Shown here piece by piece: positions 12,601 to 27,600 of a DNA stretch of 44,893 bases. Numbering within the stretch: position 1 is the stretch's first letter; every line of letters starts with the position of its first letter. The DNA comes from Helochares maculicollis (taxonomy: Eukaryota > Arthropoda > Insecta > Coleoptera > Hydrophilidae): NCBI GenBank assembly GCA_033557835.1, contig JAWQRO010000277.1:1-44893 (forward strand), written 5' to 3'. A model generated the notes under the pieces. That model saw nothing but the letters and a program-made list of their open reading frames with translations. It made no database searches and was not told the origin of the DNA. The position numbers and the translations under genes are program-made.

Positions 12601-15600
12601 AATTATCATATTTAAGTAGAACTTGCTAAAGGCGCGCAGCAATCTGTTTAAATGTGCATAATTGGGAGTTTTCAAGAACCCGAGTAAATTGATCGAAAGC
12701 ACGAAGCAAAAGAAAATATAATAATAGCTATTTACTTTTCGCTGAAAATTATCAATTAATGGCATGGAAAATAATGAAGCTCTATTGCTAAGGCGCCGGT
12801 AAAATGATATTCGTGACGTCACTATCACTTGCCCACTTTACATAGGGCTGATTTTTGTTTGGGGAAGCAGTAGGCCCATTCAAGTTTTTAATTAAGAAGA
12901 GAATGTTTTTAATTTTGCGGTGGAAGAATGGTTGGAAAAATTTCATTGTGAAAACCGGGACAGAGTGGCATTCTCAAGAAAAGGTTTATGATGGGCAGAA
13001 TATGTATTACATTCCGTAAGAGTTGGCAATTACTGTTTTATTGGCACATATAATTTTAATGCTTATGTTTAACATGAATTATTGATGTTTAAAACGAAGC
13101 AATTAAATGTTTACAGCAATTGTAATAGAGATGTGCAATTCAAGGTGTCGTCAAATTTGATATCTTAGTGCAGTCGATTGGAGAAAAATTTGCTAATTAA
13201 AAGTAAATTTCTTGATATAGGATTCCGGAATTGCAGTGACGTCACGTTTTGCTGGTGTATTGTCTTATAAATTGTTTGCTAGGTGTGGTTGCGGCATTAT
13301 GTATAGTTAAAGTTTTGTAAAATAAAGAAAACTTCCCAATTTTTCGAATAAATGTACAATCTAAGTCATGCACGATGTTAAAAATCGTTTGCTCGGTTAA
13401 TTAAAAAAGAAACTAAAAAATTTAAAAACGATCCTAATAGGCAGCCTTGTTAATGCCAATTTGGCCAACTTACCAGCAAGTGGCCCTTCGTCAATGGAGA
13501 CTTTGAGATTATTTTTATCCTAGTTTTGCTATACACAATTGGGGTACACGACAGCTCTCCAGGATAGTCTTTTTTACCTGGTATTTTGGGGGATGGTTAG
13601 TAAAACTATGTCCAGTTAGTTCAATTAAATAATTTGGGACCAACTTTTCTGTAGCTTACCTCCGGGGTTTCGTCCAATTGCGCCAAATACACCGACTGGA
13701 CACAGTTTTAACGACTAGATTATGGCAAGACCTATTTCAACACACTTTTACAAAGGGGATAGGTTTGGATGTTACACAATATGCAGAAAATATCATTTTT
13801 TTGATTGTATATCTTTTTTTGAATTCTTATTTTTTTTTAAGTTCCACATCTTGACGAGGAGACTAGAGCTGGCAGCTTTAGAGCATTGAGCTTAATGGAG
13901 TGACTAGCATTTTGACGTACATTATAACTCAGGCTGGGAAATTTAATACTATTGGGTAGAAATTTCAATCTGTTCTGATCTACAATTTTAAAGTATGTAG
14001 AGTAGAAATACGTTGGAAATATAAGATTGGAGGTATGGATCCTCAGAGTTTTGCAGGATTGGAACGCTGTTGAGTTAGCACACAAGACATCACCAAATAG
14101 TTTCCTTTAATTTTCTATAATAGACGCCAAACTTAATTAAACTTCTAACTATGAATCCCTTTAAAACTCTCCAACTACTTACTAATATCGCATGCCCTCT
14201 AAAGTATCCATTTCGCTAAGAATTTTGTTTCACTAAATAATGGGACATTCACAAATTAGCTACCGCTTTGAAAACTGCTATTCGATGAAACTGCTTTTCA
14301 AAAACCCTAAATTCCACTAATCATGAAAGATATACAATCAAATACAATGAAATTGAACAAAACTAAAAAAAAATAAAATTCGTTCCAGAGACGACACACA
14401 TACATCGCTCATCCCAAAATCAATTAATAACGAAAAAAAAAAGTTTAAATGAAAACAGAACGAAATAACGAATAATTTAAATAAACCGCCTTAAACATAA
14501 AATGTATAAATATAACATTGACTATCCGCACAACATTCATTATGTAACCCTGGCTTACCTTGACCCTTTGTAGGTCTATAGGGTTCATGATAGTGCCCTG
14601 GAAGAACTCTACGGTAGTGAAATGTCTCTTGAAGAGACCTTCCAGTTCTAGGTCTGGTGGTTTCCTGCATCATCCGAATAGTTACCAACAAATAAATACA
14701 AGAGATTTAACGTCTACTAGAAATAAACTGGGCTCCATAATCGGAGGACATTCCACTTCAGCAATACCATGCAGCAGAAAGGCACTGTGGCTAGTCCACT
14801 ACACTGCAAAAACCTTCAGAGTTTCCCAAATAAATTGAAAGTAAAAGAAGAAGAAATTCCGTCATCATAAATACCTTTCCAGTTTCGTTTGCATTTTTCA
14901 AACGAAAAGTGCTAATCCATCCTTGTAAAACCATTCACATTTCCTAGGAAGTCTAACAAGTTTTCAGTCTAATTCCAAATTTGACTTATTATTTTTATGC
15001 CGAACAAGAGTATGTATTTACATGTATGTACAAAGCGTTCTGTTTCAACAGTTTTAGCATTTCTAGACCGTCTTGTTCAGCGCTTCATTTTGAAAACTGA
15101 AATTATCGTGAAGCTTGTTTAAAATCCTAGAAGATTGCAACGATTTTACGTAGACGTGCACTAAATAAAGCTCTTATAAAATTGAAATAAATCATGATAA
15201 TAATATAGAATTAGCAAAATAATGTTTGGAAGCTTTTAAAAATTTGTAAGATATGAACATATTTTTAAAATAAATGCCAACTACTTAACGGTGCTTTGAA
15301 TGCAATTTTATGGAAAAATCTATTCATACATTAAAACACTTACTCAAGTTATCTTCATCTTAAGTGAACGCGAATGCTGCGTTTGCTTTAGATTTTGTAG
15401 TTAACACACACGTTGTTTGATTAGACTACTTGCTTAATTGCTCTTACTTTATTGTCAAATAAAAGTACAATTAGTAGGTGAAGTAGCGAAAAATTATTGA
15501 AACATCTCGGCAGGAATTACACTATAATTTATATTGTTGTCATTTAACAGAATTTTATGATCGTTTATATATAATATAATAATATTTTATGATCGTTTAT

Positions 15601-18600
15601 ATATAATATAATAATATTTGAAAAAGTTGCAATTTTGCACATTTAAAATATGCAGCAGAAAATGAACGAAGATACATTTAGTCATCCCATAAATAAATTC
15701 AATCACATAAGCAGTTTTCTTAAAAAATTTGGGTCAAGGTTATATTGATATATTATATTGTACAAATACTTATCGAGTTTATATTGTAGATGAGAAATTT
15801 TTGAAAAAAGATAAACTAAAAGTTTTATAAGGATATCGGACGTAGAAATATGAATATTTAATTTAATTACGCCTGGTTCCCCGAAATAAACTCATGACTT
15901 GGTCGAGAACCGTCAACGGAACTTGTTTTATCGATTGATCAAAGAGCAAGCAAATTATCTGACGGACGACGCACCTGAAAATACAATTTTAGTAATTTAT
16001 ACAAAAACACGTTCACAGTACTGCTAAAAAATAAAGTCGAGTTGCAAATTACACACATTTTCAATCAAATAAACCAATTGTGCCTCTGCAGAGGCTTAGG
16101 ATTCTCTATTTACCAATATTACCAATTATTCTTAAAATTGACTTATCAGTTAAAAATGGCAAAGAGGTGCATGAATCTTATTTATGGGATGGCGTGAGTC
16201 ATGCATACGTGAAAAAAATGACCGAAGCACAAATCTACATTCGTATCTTGATATAAATAAAAACTTACCGTGTTTATGTTTAAATATAAAATATATAGAG
16301 CGCAAAATGTAATTAAATATTTGGTAACAGGTGCTGATTACATGCATTAAAATTTCGTGAGAACTGCAATCTGTAAGTATACAGCGGTAACATAGTTTCT
16401 ACTATTGCTACTCATTATGACTACTTTGGATATATTTAAACCTCATATAGCGTGTCATTCGTATGGTAAAGCAATTACTTAAATTAACTATACCTTAATT
16501 ACCGCCATTTTTAATTTCCACAATATTTCGTCATTGTCGCGTCCAATTTTCAGCGAATAGCGAAACAGGTTCAATAGAGAAATACTTAACTGTTTAACAA
16601 TTTCATTAGAAAATGCAGAATATCCGCCTTACACGAGATTCATGATGAAATTCAAAAAGATTAAGTATTTCTATACAAAACTTAAATTTCGCTAATTGGA
16701 TACCCTTTTACCAATTTCACAACTTGATGAAGTTATATTAAAGATATTAAGTAAACAAACTGTATCAAGTTGTAGAAATGCCGTTGCGTTTAAATGAAGT
16801 ACTGAAATTGTGAAAATATAAATAAATATGAAAATAAAATGTAGGCAAATCTGCGAACTTGAGTTTAGTGTTTTTCCAAGCTATTTTGTGAGGTTATAAA
16901 TATTGCAAGCTGTGGCGAGCTAAAATATCGACGTCAAATCTGCAAAATTCAGGGAAACCGTAGCCAGTTCTTCTAAAATTTAACAAACTCTGTAAAAGGT
17001 AGTAAAATTCTGTTAAATATCATAATACAAAATATAGCTATCAATCTAACTTGAAGCCATACCAAGAATGAGTTGAAATGCAATTTAATTACCGGAAAAT
17101 GCATATATAGTAAGTCGAATTTTCTAACTACGTAAGTGAGGAAATCATAATATATATATACAATATTTAGAAAAAGGAAAATGTCTATATTTTTTTTGTT
17201 GAGATACTTATTATTGTGAAAAATCAGCTATTGAGGACTATTGTGTAGATATACATAAATTTGAAGGAATACGGTAAAGGGTACAAGAACATATTATAAG
17301 GGATTAATTAAAATTAAAGTACCGGAACCATGAAATTATTTAATCATAAAGCGGTTTGTGGTATATCAGATAAATTATTTGAAGGTTCATTGCAATAAAC
17401 AGATGAAAGGGCAAACTGATGATTAAAGGAAACCAACCATCGAAATTCTTGGTTGTTGACTATCATATGTGAAATAAACTAGTGTTTAGCTCAGACATGA
17501 CGCCAACGGCATTTGAATGACTGAGAACTTCACAGTCACTGCCACTGCAACACTGTGAAGTTTTTTAAGGGCCCATCCTATGCACTTGGCAGTAGGATAG
17601 GTCCTTGCGAGGCTATCATATAGCCCCCCGTTGGGGATCAAGGCCTTTGGTAAAACTTATTGGCATCACAACCAGTAAGTTTAGCTAACTGCCAAGCTGT
17701 TGCAGATTTTCTCCAGGAGATTGCTGCTTTGGAATTTGGAATTTCATTATCCTAGATAAGATATACGTAGAGTCGTTCGTTGAGTTGCAATAGCGGTGGC
17801 TATTTTCTATATGACTACTAAATTTACTAAACATTTACAAATAGCTAACATGGCTAGTTGAAATATAATATAAAACTGCTAAGACATTTCAACGTGTAAC
17901 CAATCGCTAAAACTTATCAGTCTCAAATAGTAAATTCTCATAAGAAAAAACGACTAAAGCTCTTTAGCAAATGCTTATTTTTGGAGAGTTGTTTCGAATG
18001 TTTACATAAATGTGAAATAATTCTAAATGAAATCGAATCAAATAATACAAACGGCTAGCGAACACTCAGCAATAACATCAAAGCATTTTTCTTAGAAAGG
18101 CCAAAACATTTTCCTCCTATCTCGCTCTTCCTATATTAGTTGGATGTGTTATGGGGCAGTTTTTACATTTTTTCCATTTTTAGAGTTTTCAGCATATTAA
18201 GGAGCGACCCTTCGGTGCACGATCCGCCTCTTATCGCGTACTCTCCTTTAATATTTATTCTGCAGAGATGATATTAAAGAGTTCATATATGCATGAAATG
18301 ATTGAAGTGAGGCACTTCATTTAAAACACGAGGACTTGGACGAGAAGAAGTACGTGAAGATATTGAGTTTTAGAGGCAAAATAAATATAATATCATGTTT
18401 CATCGAGATGGAATTATTTGCAGTGCAAGGATAAAAAGAAAAATGTTAAAAATTCTTTTTTGTATCACGAGTAACTCACATTGATTAAGTGTCTATTTTT
18501 TTTGTGTTCTTTTTATTATTTTCCGAAACTATACTTTTCTTATTTGCCAAGTGATTAGCAACTAATTTAACTATTTGAAGTATTTTAATGATGTTAAACT

Positions 18601-21600
18601 CCCAATTTACGTTTCTGGGGACTTTTCATTATAATAAAGTTAATAAGTGTTTAATATTCCTATTATTATTTAAATTTGAAAGAAGCATTGCACTGCATCG
18701 AGAAACACATATACTAATAAAAATTAATGAAATTATATCGACCTCATAACATAATATTACGGCGAAAGCTATCATTTCTGTAAATAAACAAATTAATTTT
18801 TTCTTATTCTGACGAAAATTATATAGTATTCCTTTATTTGTTTTGTTATTAAAAGAAAGTATCTTAATTTTTTCTAGTATGTAACTAAAATCATTTACGT
18901 CAATATAAATAGCTATCCGACGATGAGATGGTTATTACTCCGAGGGACAAAAATATAAATCTGTTAGCGAAAAATATCTCAAAACTATGAAATTATAATG
19001 GTTTTAAACAATTACTTTTCTATAATAGACGTAAATTCTAAAAATATTATATTTTATAAGTCTCTGAGAAACCTTACAAACACCTACAATATTTATTCAC
19101 AGCTAATACGTATACACTCATCTTGCAAAATCTCTTCTGTGAGCAAAACAGGAAACCTTCAGTAATATATTTAGTATATATAAGACCGGGACTCAAAGAA
19201 AATATTCAATAGAAAGAACCAGGGGTATTTGTGTTTGATGTTTTATTTATGTTTTGCTGAGATAAGTAAAGCAAATGTTTTCACCAGCTACATTATAAAA
19301 GAATTTTCTTTTGGTTTAAACTCTCAAGAAACGAAGTAGTTAAATGAAGGACAACCCAGTTACAAATAATTAAATTATTGCCCAGTTTTACAAACCAAAC
19401 CGCTAAATTGCCACCGATGAACCGCCTTAACGAGCTGAAACTCAATCAAATTTGACACTAATCTCATCAAATTGAAAGAAATACTCAAACAATCTGGAAT
19501 GAGTTGTGTTAATGAGCCAATTAATATCCATACAGTAAATGGTTATATTCAACAACATTCAAACTGTAAGAAAAGAGTGAAACTATTTCAAGATGAAGGC
19601 AGGAAAAAGCAAATTTGAGAGGAAAATATTTTCCTTGAGCTAAGAAACGATTCATTCAACACAACTAAAGTAATTGACATTTATCAAAAAGGTATAAGCA
19701 ATTTAATTAGACTAGAACATCGAGAGATGAGAAGAAGAAAATAAGTATTTCTTTATATTATTATCACAATCATTGAGCGAAAGAGTCGTGTTCAAAAGTT
19801 GATCATAGCATCAAGAACTTTCAGTTTTGTTTGGGAAACTTGCAAGTAATTACAAAAAAGTATAAACTGTGCTGCCAGTAAAAAAGAAGCAACTGTAAAC
19901 ACACGATCCAAGAAAAAATGTAAACGTAGTACTCCAATGGTACCTTGACTCTTTCAAGGTCTACTGCATTCATCATGGTTCCCTGAAAAAACTCCACAGT
20001 TGTGTAGTGACGTTTTAGAAGTCCTTCCAGCTCCAAATCAGGCTCTTTTCTAAAAAGTAATGCATCTTTAATTTTTTTGGCCAGAATAAAAGTCTATTCG
20101 TATTTCTAAAATAGACATTTATTCCAGCTGATACCTAATTTACGAACACTTAACATTGACTTATACTAATTTATTTTATTTCAGTTTCTGTACCAATGAT
20201 AGTAGTATTAATTGAACTTAAATGAAGAGTTAGAATCAATTAGCAAATATATCTTCTAACAATTCACTTTGCTTGATAATAAGCCCTTTTGGCTAACAAA
20301 TAGTTAGTATTTTAGAGTTAATAAATATTAACTACTTATTAGTTTACTTTGCTTCTCATGTTTCGTACAAATAGAGTTGGTTGAGAAGCGTTTTGTTCTG
20401 CACAAATATTCGCAAATAACAAACCAGAGTTATATGATACAGACCATGCTAAATAATGCAGATGTAGTTATTCTAGTCACAAGAGCGTAGCTATAATTGT
20501 AGAACTTATCATTTAACAAGGTAGAGGACTGTTGAAATTAGTTTGGAGTATTCTAATTTCTCGAAGTAAAATTAATAAATATGAGATTGTTAGGCTTAAG
20601 ATTGCAGTTTTTGATAATTCTTCCACAAACTTCTTACATTCTGGAAGATAATAGTAATGATTTTTCTATGTTCTTTTCACGCCATTTGAAACGAGAGTTT
20701 TTAAAATTTGAAATTGTTTGCAAAAATATTTGGTATTTAAAAATTAAATAAATGAAGGAGGTGGATTTAAGTGGCGTAAAATAGTCAGTGCTTGGAACAT
20801 TAAAGTAAAAATTGAACTTAAATGAGGAAGTATATAATAAGAATACTGTAATAAAAGTGTAGATAATGGACGTCAAAGTCAAAAAAGAGCGTAAGTAAAA
20901 CATGTCAAAAATCTTGCAGAAATTTTACCAGTTTTGGCTCAGAATATTACAAAATTGATAGTTCAAAATCTAGACGTGCAGAAAGTGAAGCCCAGTACTA
21001 TAGCCATCCAGTGATTTAGAAATCAGTGGCTTTAGTAAATCTAGCTGATATTTTTAATTTACATCAGAAATGGCGACTGATTTCTAAATTTTGCATTGGT
21101 ACTTGAAAGTTAAATGCTGAATTAGTAAACATTAATAGTGAAATAAAGTAAAAGTAACTGCTACTTTAACTCACTTTATGTACTTAATTTAGCGAGAATA
21201 GCGCAAAATAGGGAGGAGTTTTGAAAAACTCATATATCCATTGTGGGGGCAGAAACTGTTAGTCGCCAAATTTTCGACGGTCTTAAATATTAGTGTTTCA
21301 AAGTAGCAATTCTATTCGTACCTGTGTAAGAAGACCACTTCGACATCCACATCTTCTCGATCTTCGTGGAGAAAATCCTTGAGAAAATGGGATACGGACT
21401 CGTAGGTGATATGTCCGCAGACGACGATGTGTCTAAATACATTCACAAAAAAGAATATTAGTTAATAAATTAGTTCATTTCCTAACAAGTATCAGGTCAA
21501 ATGTTTACTCTTTATACTATTTTATTGGAGAGCGTTTAGTTCAACAAATTTTTGCACTAAATCCATAACTGTTACGAAAGAGGACACAAATAAATCAAAT

Positions 21601-24600
21601 CGTAAAAGAAATAGTTAGTTCGAAAAGTAAAGAGTAAATATTTGGATTATTTTTCAAAAATGTGATTGATTAAAGTAAAGTATTGTTACTGACAACTATA
21701 CATAAAGTACTTACTTAACTATAAGTTTAATTGCTAAAATATGTAACTAAACACTTTTTGAGTAGGTACCTAATTACAATATACGTTTTGCTGACAATAT
21801 ATTATTCAACAGATTTTCTAAATTTACATGCTAGAAAATTATTGTTAAATCTATGGCTACACTATTAAGAATAATATCAGCTTGATGTGCATATTGCCTT
21901 TAAAATTTAAGAATGAGCACAACATTGGAACCTTGAGTTATTTCCAAAGCAAATAATACATTACGATATAAAGTTATTTTATTTATGATTATAGAAACGC
22001 AATACAAATATCATTCATGTTACGCTCCAATGTTGTGCCGTTTTCTGCGAATTTTGAAAATATCATTTCCAATTAGTTCGTAAATTCTATGAATAGTGTA
22101 AAATTCACATGCAAATTAACAGATAAAAACTCTATCGATTAGTGAAATGTTAATAAAACAAAAATGAAATCTAAATTCTAGTATTAATCTAGTAAAATCC
22201 CAGCAAACTTGACTTTCAAACAAACATCAGCATTGAGGAGATACGCAAAACGTGTCATGAAAAGTCTGAGTTATTCAAAGAACGTGTAGAGTTACGTTGA
22301 CTATTCAAATAATTACCAAAGTAAAATCATAGTCAACTATAAATTATAGTTTGATAGTTAATAGGAGTTAAATACAAGCCTTCTAGCTACTAACATATTT
22401 GTTTACGTTATGTGATAAAAGATAGCTTTGAAAATGCTATAAGCATATAAACAGTCAGTTGCAATGAAAAGTATCCATTTGTATTTGCTGTTTATTTGAA
22501 TTATTAACACTTGAAATATGTTCCTAGGTGAATGAGGTGCAAGAATATCACGGACAGTATGTTAGTGAATCAGTAAAATTTCATAAATGAAACTTATAGG
22601 TTGACATAACATTTTGAAAAATAATTAAAAAAAAGTAACAATTTGACGACGGTAACATTTTAAAATTGTACATTTTTAAAGAGACTAAAAGAGATCATGA
22701 AAGACAAAATAAGTTCTGAGGGATACGAGAAAATGAAATTTTCAAAACATGACGATCATCATCGCTTAAAAAATCGAACTACTGTTAGACGGGTTGCTAT
22801 GAATTGAGCATTTCATTTGCACCTAAGTAAATTTTAAAAATCAGCAATACTGTTATGGTTTTAGTTATTTACTAATATGCTACCCTAATACTCTGAAATA
22901 CATTATTTTAAAAATAGTTTATGCAGAAACTTTAACTAACATTCTCAAGAAGAAGAAACACAATAAAAGTGGCTGTAGAAACTGTGCCTCTTCTATAACT
23001 TAAGCAATTCTTAAAACATTTTATCTAAGTTGCTACACACTGTTTTTTTACACAAATAATTATCAATGTTTGACATCACACAAAGTTGGTACGTTTGTAA
23101 AATCAAATATTAATATAACAAATAAATTGACACAATTAAATACTTTCATTGCTACAAACTTTCCTAAAATTAGTAATATAATAATAAGATAAAATATTAA
23201 AATCTAAGTCCAGTATGTTTGAACTAAGCTAGCAAATAACTACATATAGCACGCTTTTGGGTAAATAGGTGCTCGTTTAAATCATAATATTATTAGAGGC
23301 TAAGTATAAATTGTGCAGCTTTATTAAAATGTATTATCTCGTGACATACGAGTAAATTTCCATTTAGTTTTATATTGTGTTGTCGAAAACATTGTATTTT
23401 TACAACCTGTGTTGTTTTCGACCGTAGGTTTTTGCATTTCTCACTTTGTATCAGATTTTCAAATGATTGAAAAATCCTAGTACTTATTTAAATTAACATT
23501 TTAGTTTATAATAGTTGCAAGAGTTTCATCGGTGTAAAATATGAACATTTAGTTTCATTACAATGACTCACCGTTTTAACGAACTCTATTAAGATTTTTA
23601 ATTTTTTTTTGACAATACATGACAATATGCATTATTGAGAATAAAACACTCCAAGTGTATTTCAGCACATTTATTTTTTAAATTGAAATGAGAATATTTC
23701 AAAAGTATTACTAATTAATAAAGTATTGAGTTTAGTTTTGAAGGAAAACTTTTCTTAAGAGTTTCATTCTACATGTTTTAGCGCATATTGAATTATCAAT
23801 TATAATTTGTAGATCTATCTTGTGCTTGATGAAAGAAGTATGTTGCTAAAATTATAAATAAGTACTAGGCTGGACAGTTATGAGCATCTAGCTTCGTTTT
23901 GTTTTAAAATCACATTGTTAGTATAATTCCTTGATAAGAGCACATCAGAATACAAATTGTTGAATTATTATACAACCACAAATTTTCAATCAGCATTAAT
24001 GGGCAAAAATCAGAACAGATGAATAACTGTTAAGCTCCTCGATCAGTAATAAAGAGCGAATATTTAATTTTAAAATATTATATACAATATTTTAATAGAA
24101 AATCTTTTGTACAAGAAAATGATTCAAATGAGAATTTAGAGAATAATATATATAGGAATAATTTATAAAATTCTTCTCTGGATTGAGTAATGCGTTGACT
24201 ATTAAGTACATTGGATATGTAATCCATGACTGAATTATAAAACGCTTAGATAAGTTGTAAAATACGATTAAATTGTAAACGGCTGGGTTGCAGTTTTATA
24301 ATGCCAACTAGAATACAACATCTTGAATTGCATATCAGTTCTTTTTTGGTCTTAATAATTTTAGAAAATATCCAACACATTATTATAGGAGAATGGGAAA
24401 AATAAGCTGAACTTTACAATATTTGATTATATTGCAAAATAGTTTTCTTCACTAACAAATACTTGATTGGATTAGCAAAATATGGATGGCAACTGAACTG
24501 TTTTCCAAATTGAAGTATAATATAATCTGAGTATATTTATAAAATTATATTCACCTGAATTGTATATTTGATTAGAAAATATTTAGTACAATACTTGATG

Positions 24601-27600
24601 AAAAAGTATTTCATTGAATTTTCACACAACAATCAAAGGGTAAGCTACAAACAAAAATTCGAATGCAACCGTAGAAAAATTAAAATGAAAATGGTTTCTG
24701 TTCAGGACGAAAAAGTTGATGACAAATACGACCTTTTAAGTCTAGGAAGCTCCAACATTTTGTCCTCGCAGCTCCGACGAAAGAACTAAGGGACAAAAAG
24801 TCAGCACTTTCTAGAAACAGCCTGAACAGATTTATCTAATGTGGATGAAACTGTATTTGTATTAAAAAATACTTTAAGAATGAAAGCTACTTTGAAGCGG
24901 AAACGGGTTTTGATGATACCCATTTTTTGCATGCATTAGTATTTCAGCTTCCTACGAGTACTTACTTTAGTTAAACAGCGTCAGAAGCTTTTTCAGGAGC
25001 TGTGAGCATATTGTCCTCAGTGTCTCACGTAAATTATAGACCCTTGTTTGAGGTTAATAGTGGCATTGGACGTTATTTGCTACTGTTGTACCCGTAGATT
25101 GCTCTTTGTCTTATATTTGTTTGTCCTTACTTATGTATTTGTACTAGACACTTTACCTGATTTTCGAATGAATTGCATTTCAATGAACTGAAAACATTCA
25201 ATTGCCCCACGTAACAGAATCTTCCTCAAAATAAAGATTGCCTATTAGCGAAACGTAACGTAGTCAAAACAAAAACCGAAACTATATAAAAATGTATGTA
25301 TTTTTCACAAAAGCTAAAATGTAGCTTAAAGTTTAAAATTTTGAAATTCATGAATTATCCCAAACGTTCTAAAGTTTAATGATACCAGTTTAAAATTGAA
25401 TATAATCAGTTCAATGAAACGCCCTTCAAAGCGAAAACAGGGTGTGAACAAATAAACAAATCGTCGAAAGTTATATGAATAACAGAGAAAGCTGAACTTT
25501 CACGAGAAGTACACATTTTCAAACTTCGCTGCACACCTATTCCACGAAAAGCAAAAGCAAAAAGGAAATTGAAATGGGACAAAGGACGAACAATAAAGGG
25601 GAGGCTTACAGTCAATAACTATACGCTTTTTGTAAGGAAATAAAAGAGGCAGTGAAAAAAAATTCAAGAAAGAAAAATTGTTAACTCAAAGTGCACCGTT
25701 TCATCATTTAAGGTGCTGTTACAGGCTTGTGCATTTTTTATTCCGAATTTTTATTGCAGTTTTTGTGTTTGCGCCGCGCACTAAAACGCTCAACGTGCCC
25801 GCCGTTTTATTTGATTCTTTAAATAATTAATTCCCATTTATTGTATTTGAAGCCCGAAGGTCAAACAGGGGATCAATACGTTCCAATCGAAACTGCTTTC
25901 AATAATTGCAGAAACATTGGCCTGAACGGAAAAACTGTCGGAATTAATATCGCTGAAATTACAGAATGACGTGTGCAGTTTTTTTCAATTGATGTATTTA
26001 TACGAAATTATCAATCAGCTTGGAATTTCGGAGGGGATTCCCGCATACGTCTGTCTGGAGGTTGATTGATGTTTGCAGATAAATGGCTCCCAATGGTTTG
26101 GCTTTATGGGTACAAGAAGTTTGATTGTAAGAGAACAGATAATAGTTAACAAGGCTGTTGATATTTCAGTGGTGTGTCCATATTGATTTTTGTATAAATT
26201 TATGCCCACCGTCAAACCCGTTAATTATTCCTGTTTCATTCAGTAGCCGCGGTGTTATATTTAAGTGACAGTCCGGACTGGTACCGCGCTGAATTCAACG
26301 CAATATTAACTTATGGAAAACGACAAAAATGATACTAAACTTGTTGGTACTTTAGGTTAAAGGAGATTTTTATACGATTGCGTAGTTCGATCAAACCGTA
26401 TAACATTTATCGGACGGTTGCGTTGATAGAATTGATTTTTCCTATTTTTTGCATTTGTTGCAGGTGCTTTTCCTGTTTCACATTTATTATAAATAGTACA
26501 CCGTTAGAGTTACAGCCAATTTTGTGTTTTGTTAGCAATGTAGCAGGTATTTTCTATAACTTTCAAGATAGGTTTTTGTAGAGCTTCGTTTCTTCATCAA
26601 AATATTTAACTGTTATAATTTCAATCTCAAATAATATCTTTCTATTTACACTGCTGGTTTTGCAAATATAAAGACATAACTGTGTTACCGTTATTTAAAT
26701 ATTTGACTAATTTCTAGTCTTACAATGTTTAAAATAGATTTTTTAAATAAAAAAAGTGCTTTATACATGAAATGATTGCATGAAAATATCCTGAATAGCT
26801 TGATGGCATAGTTCTTCCGTTCTAAAATAAATTTTGAAGCATAAAGAACATACAATTATTCAATGAAAATGTACGACAGAAGATATATCATGTTAGGAAC
26901 AAAACCGTTTCCAATGAACTGTCTAATTCTATTTCCAGTCATGTTGTACATTAAATTTCTAAAAAAGCAGTATAAAAATGCCGTACACTGATGCTTTCTT
27001 GCAGCAGTTAGGATTTGGTAATTCATATAATCAGCTCTACAATAATAAATGAGGTCTTTAGAAATCAAACAACAATGACTTACCACTGACAAAAATGCCG
27101 ATCAGTGGTTAGATCCTTGTTGTATAACATTTATATAAGTAGTTGGAAATAAATCGATAATTATCCAATTCTAATTTTTAGAGGCTATTTGTATGAACCG
27201 AAATACTTTCCATTCTTGTTGACGTCTCAAATGTGTCTACGAACGGCTTATTCAGTAAATTAGTTAATCTTGACATAGCTTGTCATATTTAAATCGCTGA
27301 AATGAATTATTTATTTTTATATACGTTTTTTTGTTTTAAAAATTTCAGTAGTAAATTCTTATAGCGCTACCAATTATTTTAGCATTACAAAGACGAATTA
27401 ATACCTATTGTATTAAATATTTAATCTTCCAACTTCTTCTGCTGAAATTTGAAGCTTTTATAATGATGTTTTAATGAATATTTTTATATGAAAGTAAATT
27501 TGACAAATGCTTTTATTCATTTTGATTGCATTTCAATTAGAAGTAACTATTAGTAAAATAGAAAATACTTCATTAACTTTTAGTTGAGATATTTGCTTTT

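Larger units (their letters stand above)
14665..19943 (-). other. slo: slo intron between alternative exons 8a and 8b
   Basis: Intron of 5279 bp. It holds the 32-bp tandem repeat (15552-15619), the structured element (17526-17696) and a small GC-richer stretch near 18200-18245. No protein gene seen. Confidence 0.8.

Noticed and set aside
12463..12828. Minus-strand frame of 121 codons in the 8b-exon 9 intron, the longest in the window
   Set aside because: AT-biased, Phe/Tyr-rich composition, no recognisable domain or splice signals, and a length that chance allows in 45 kb of AT-rich DNA.
14560..14838. Plus-strand frame of 92 codons
   Set aside because: Antisense shadow of exon 8b extended into the intron.
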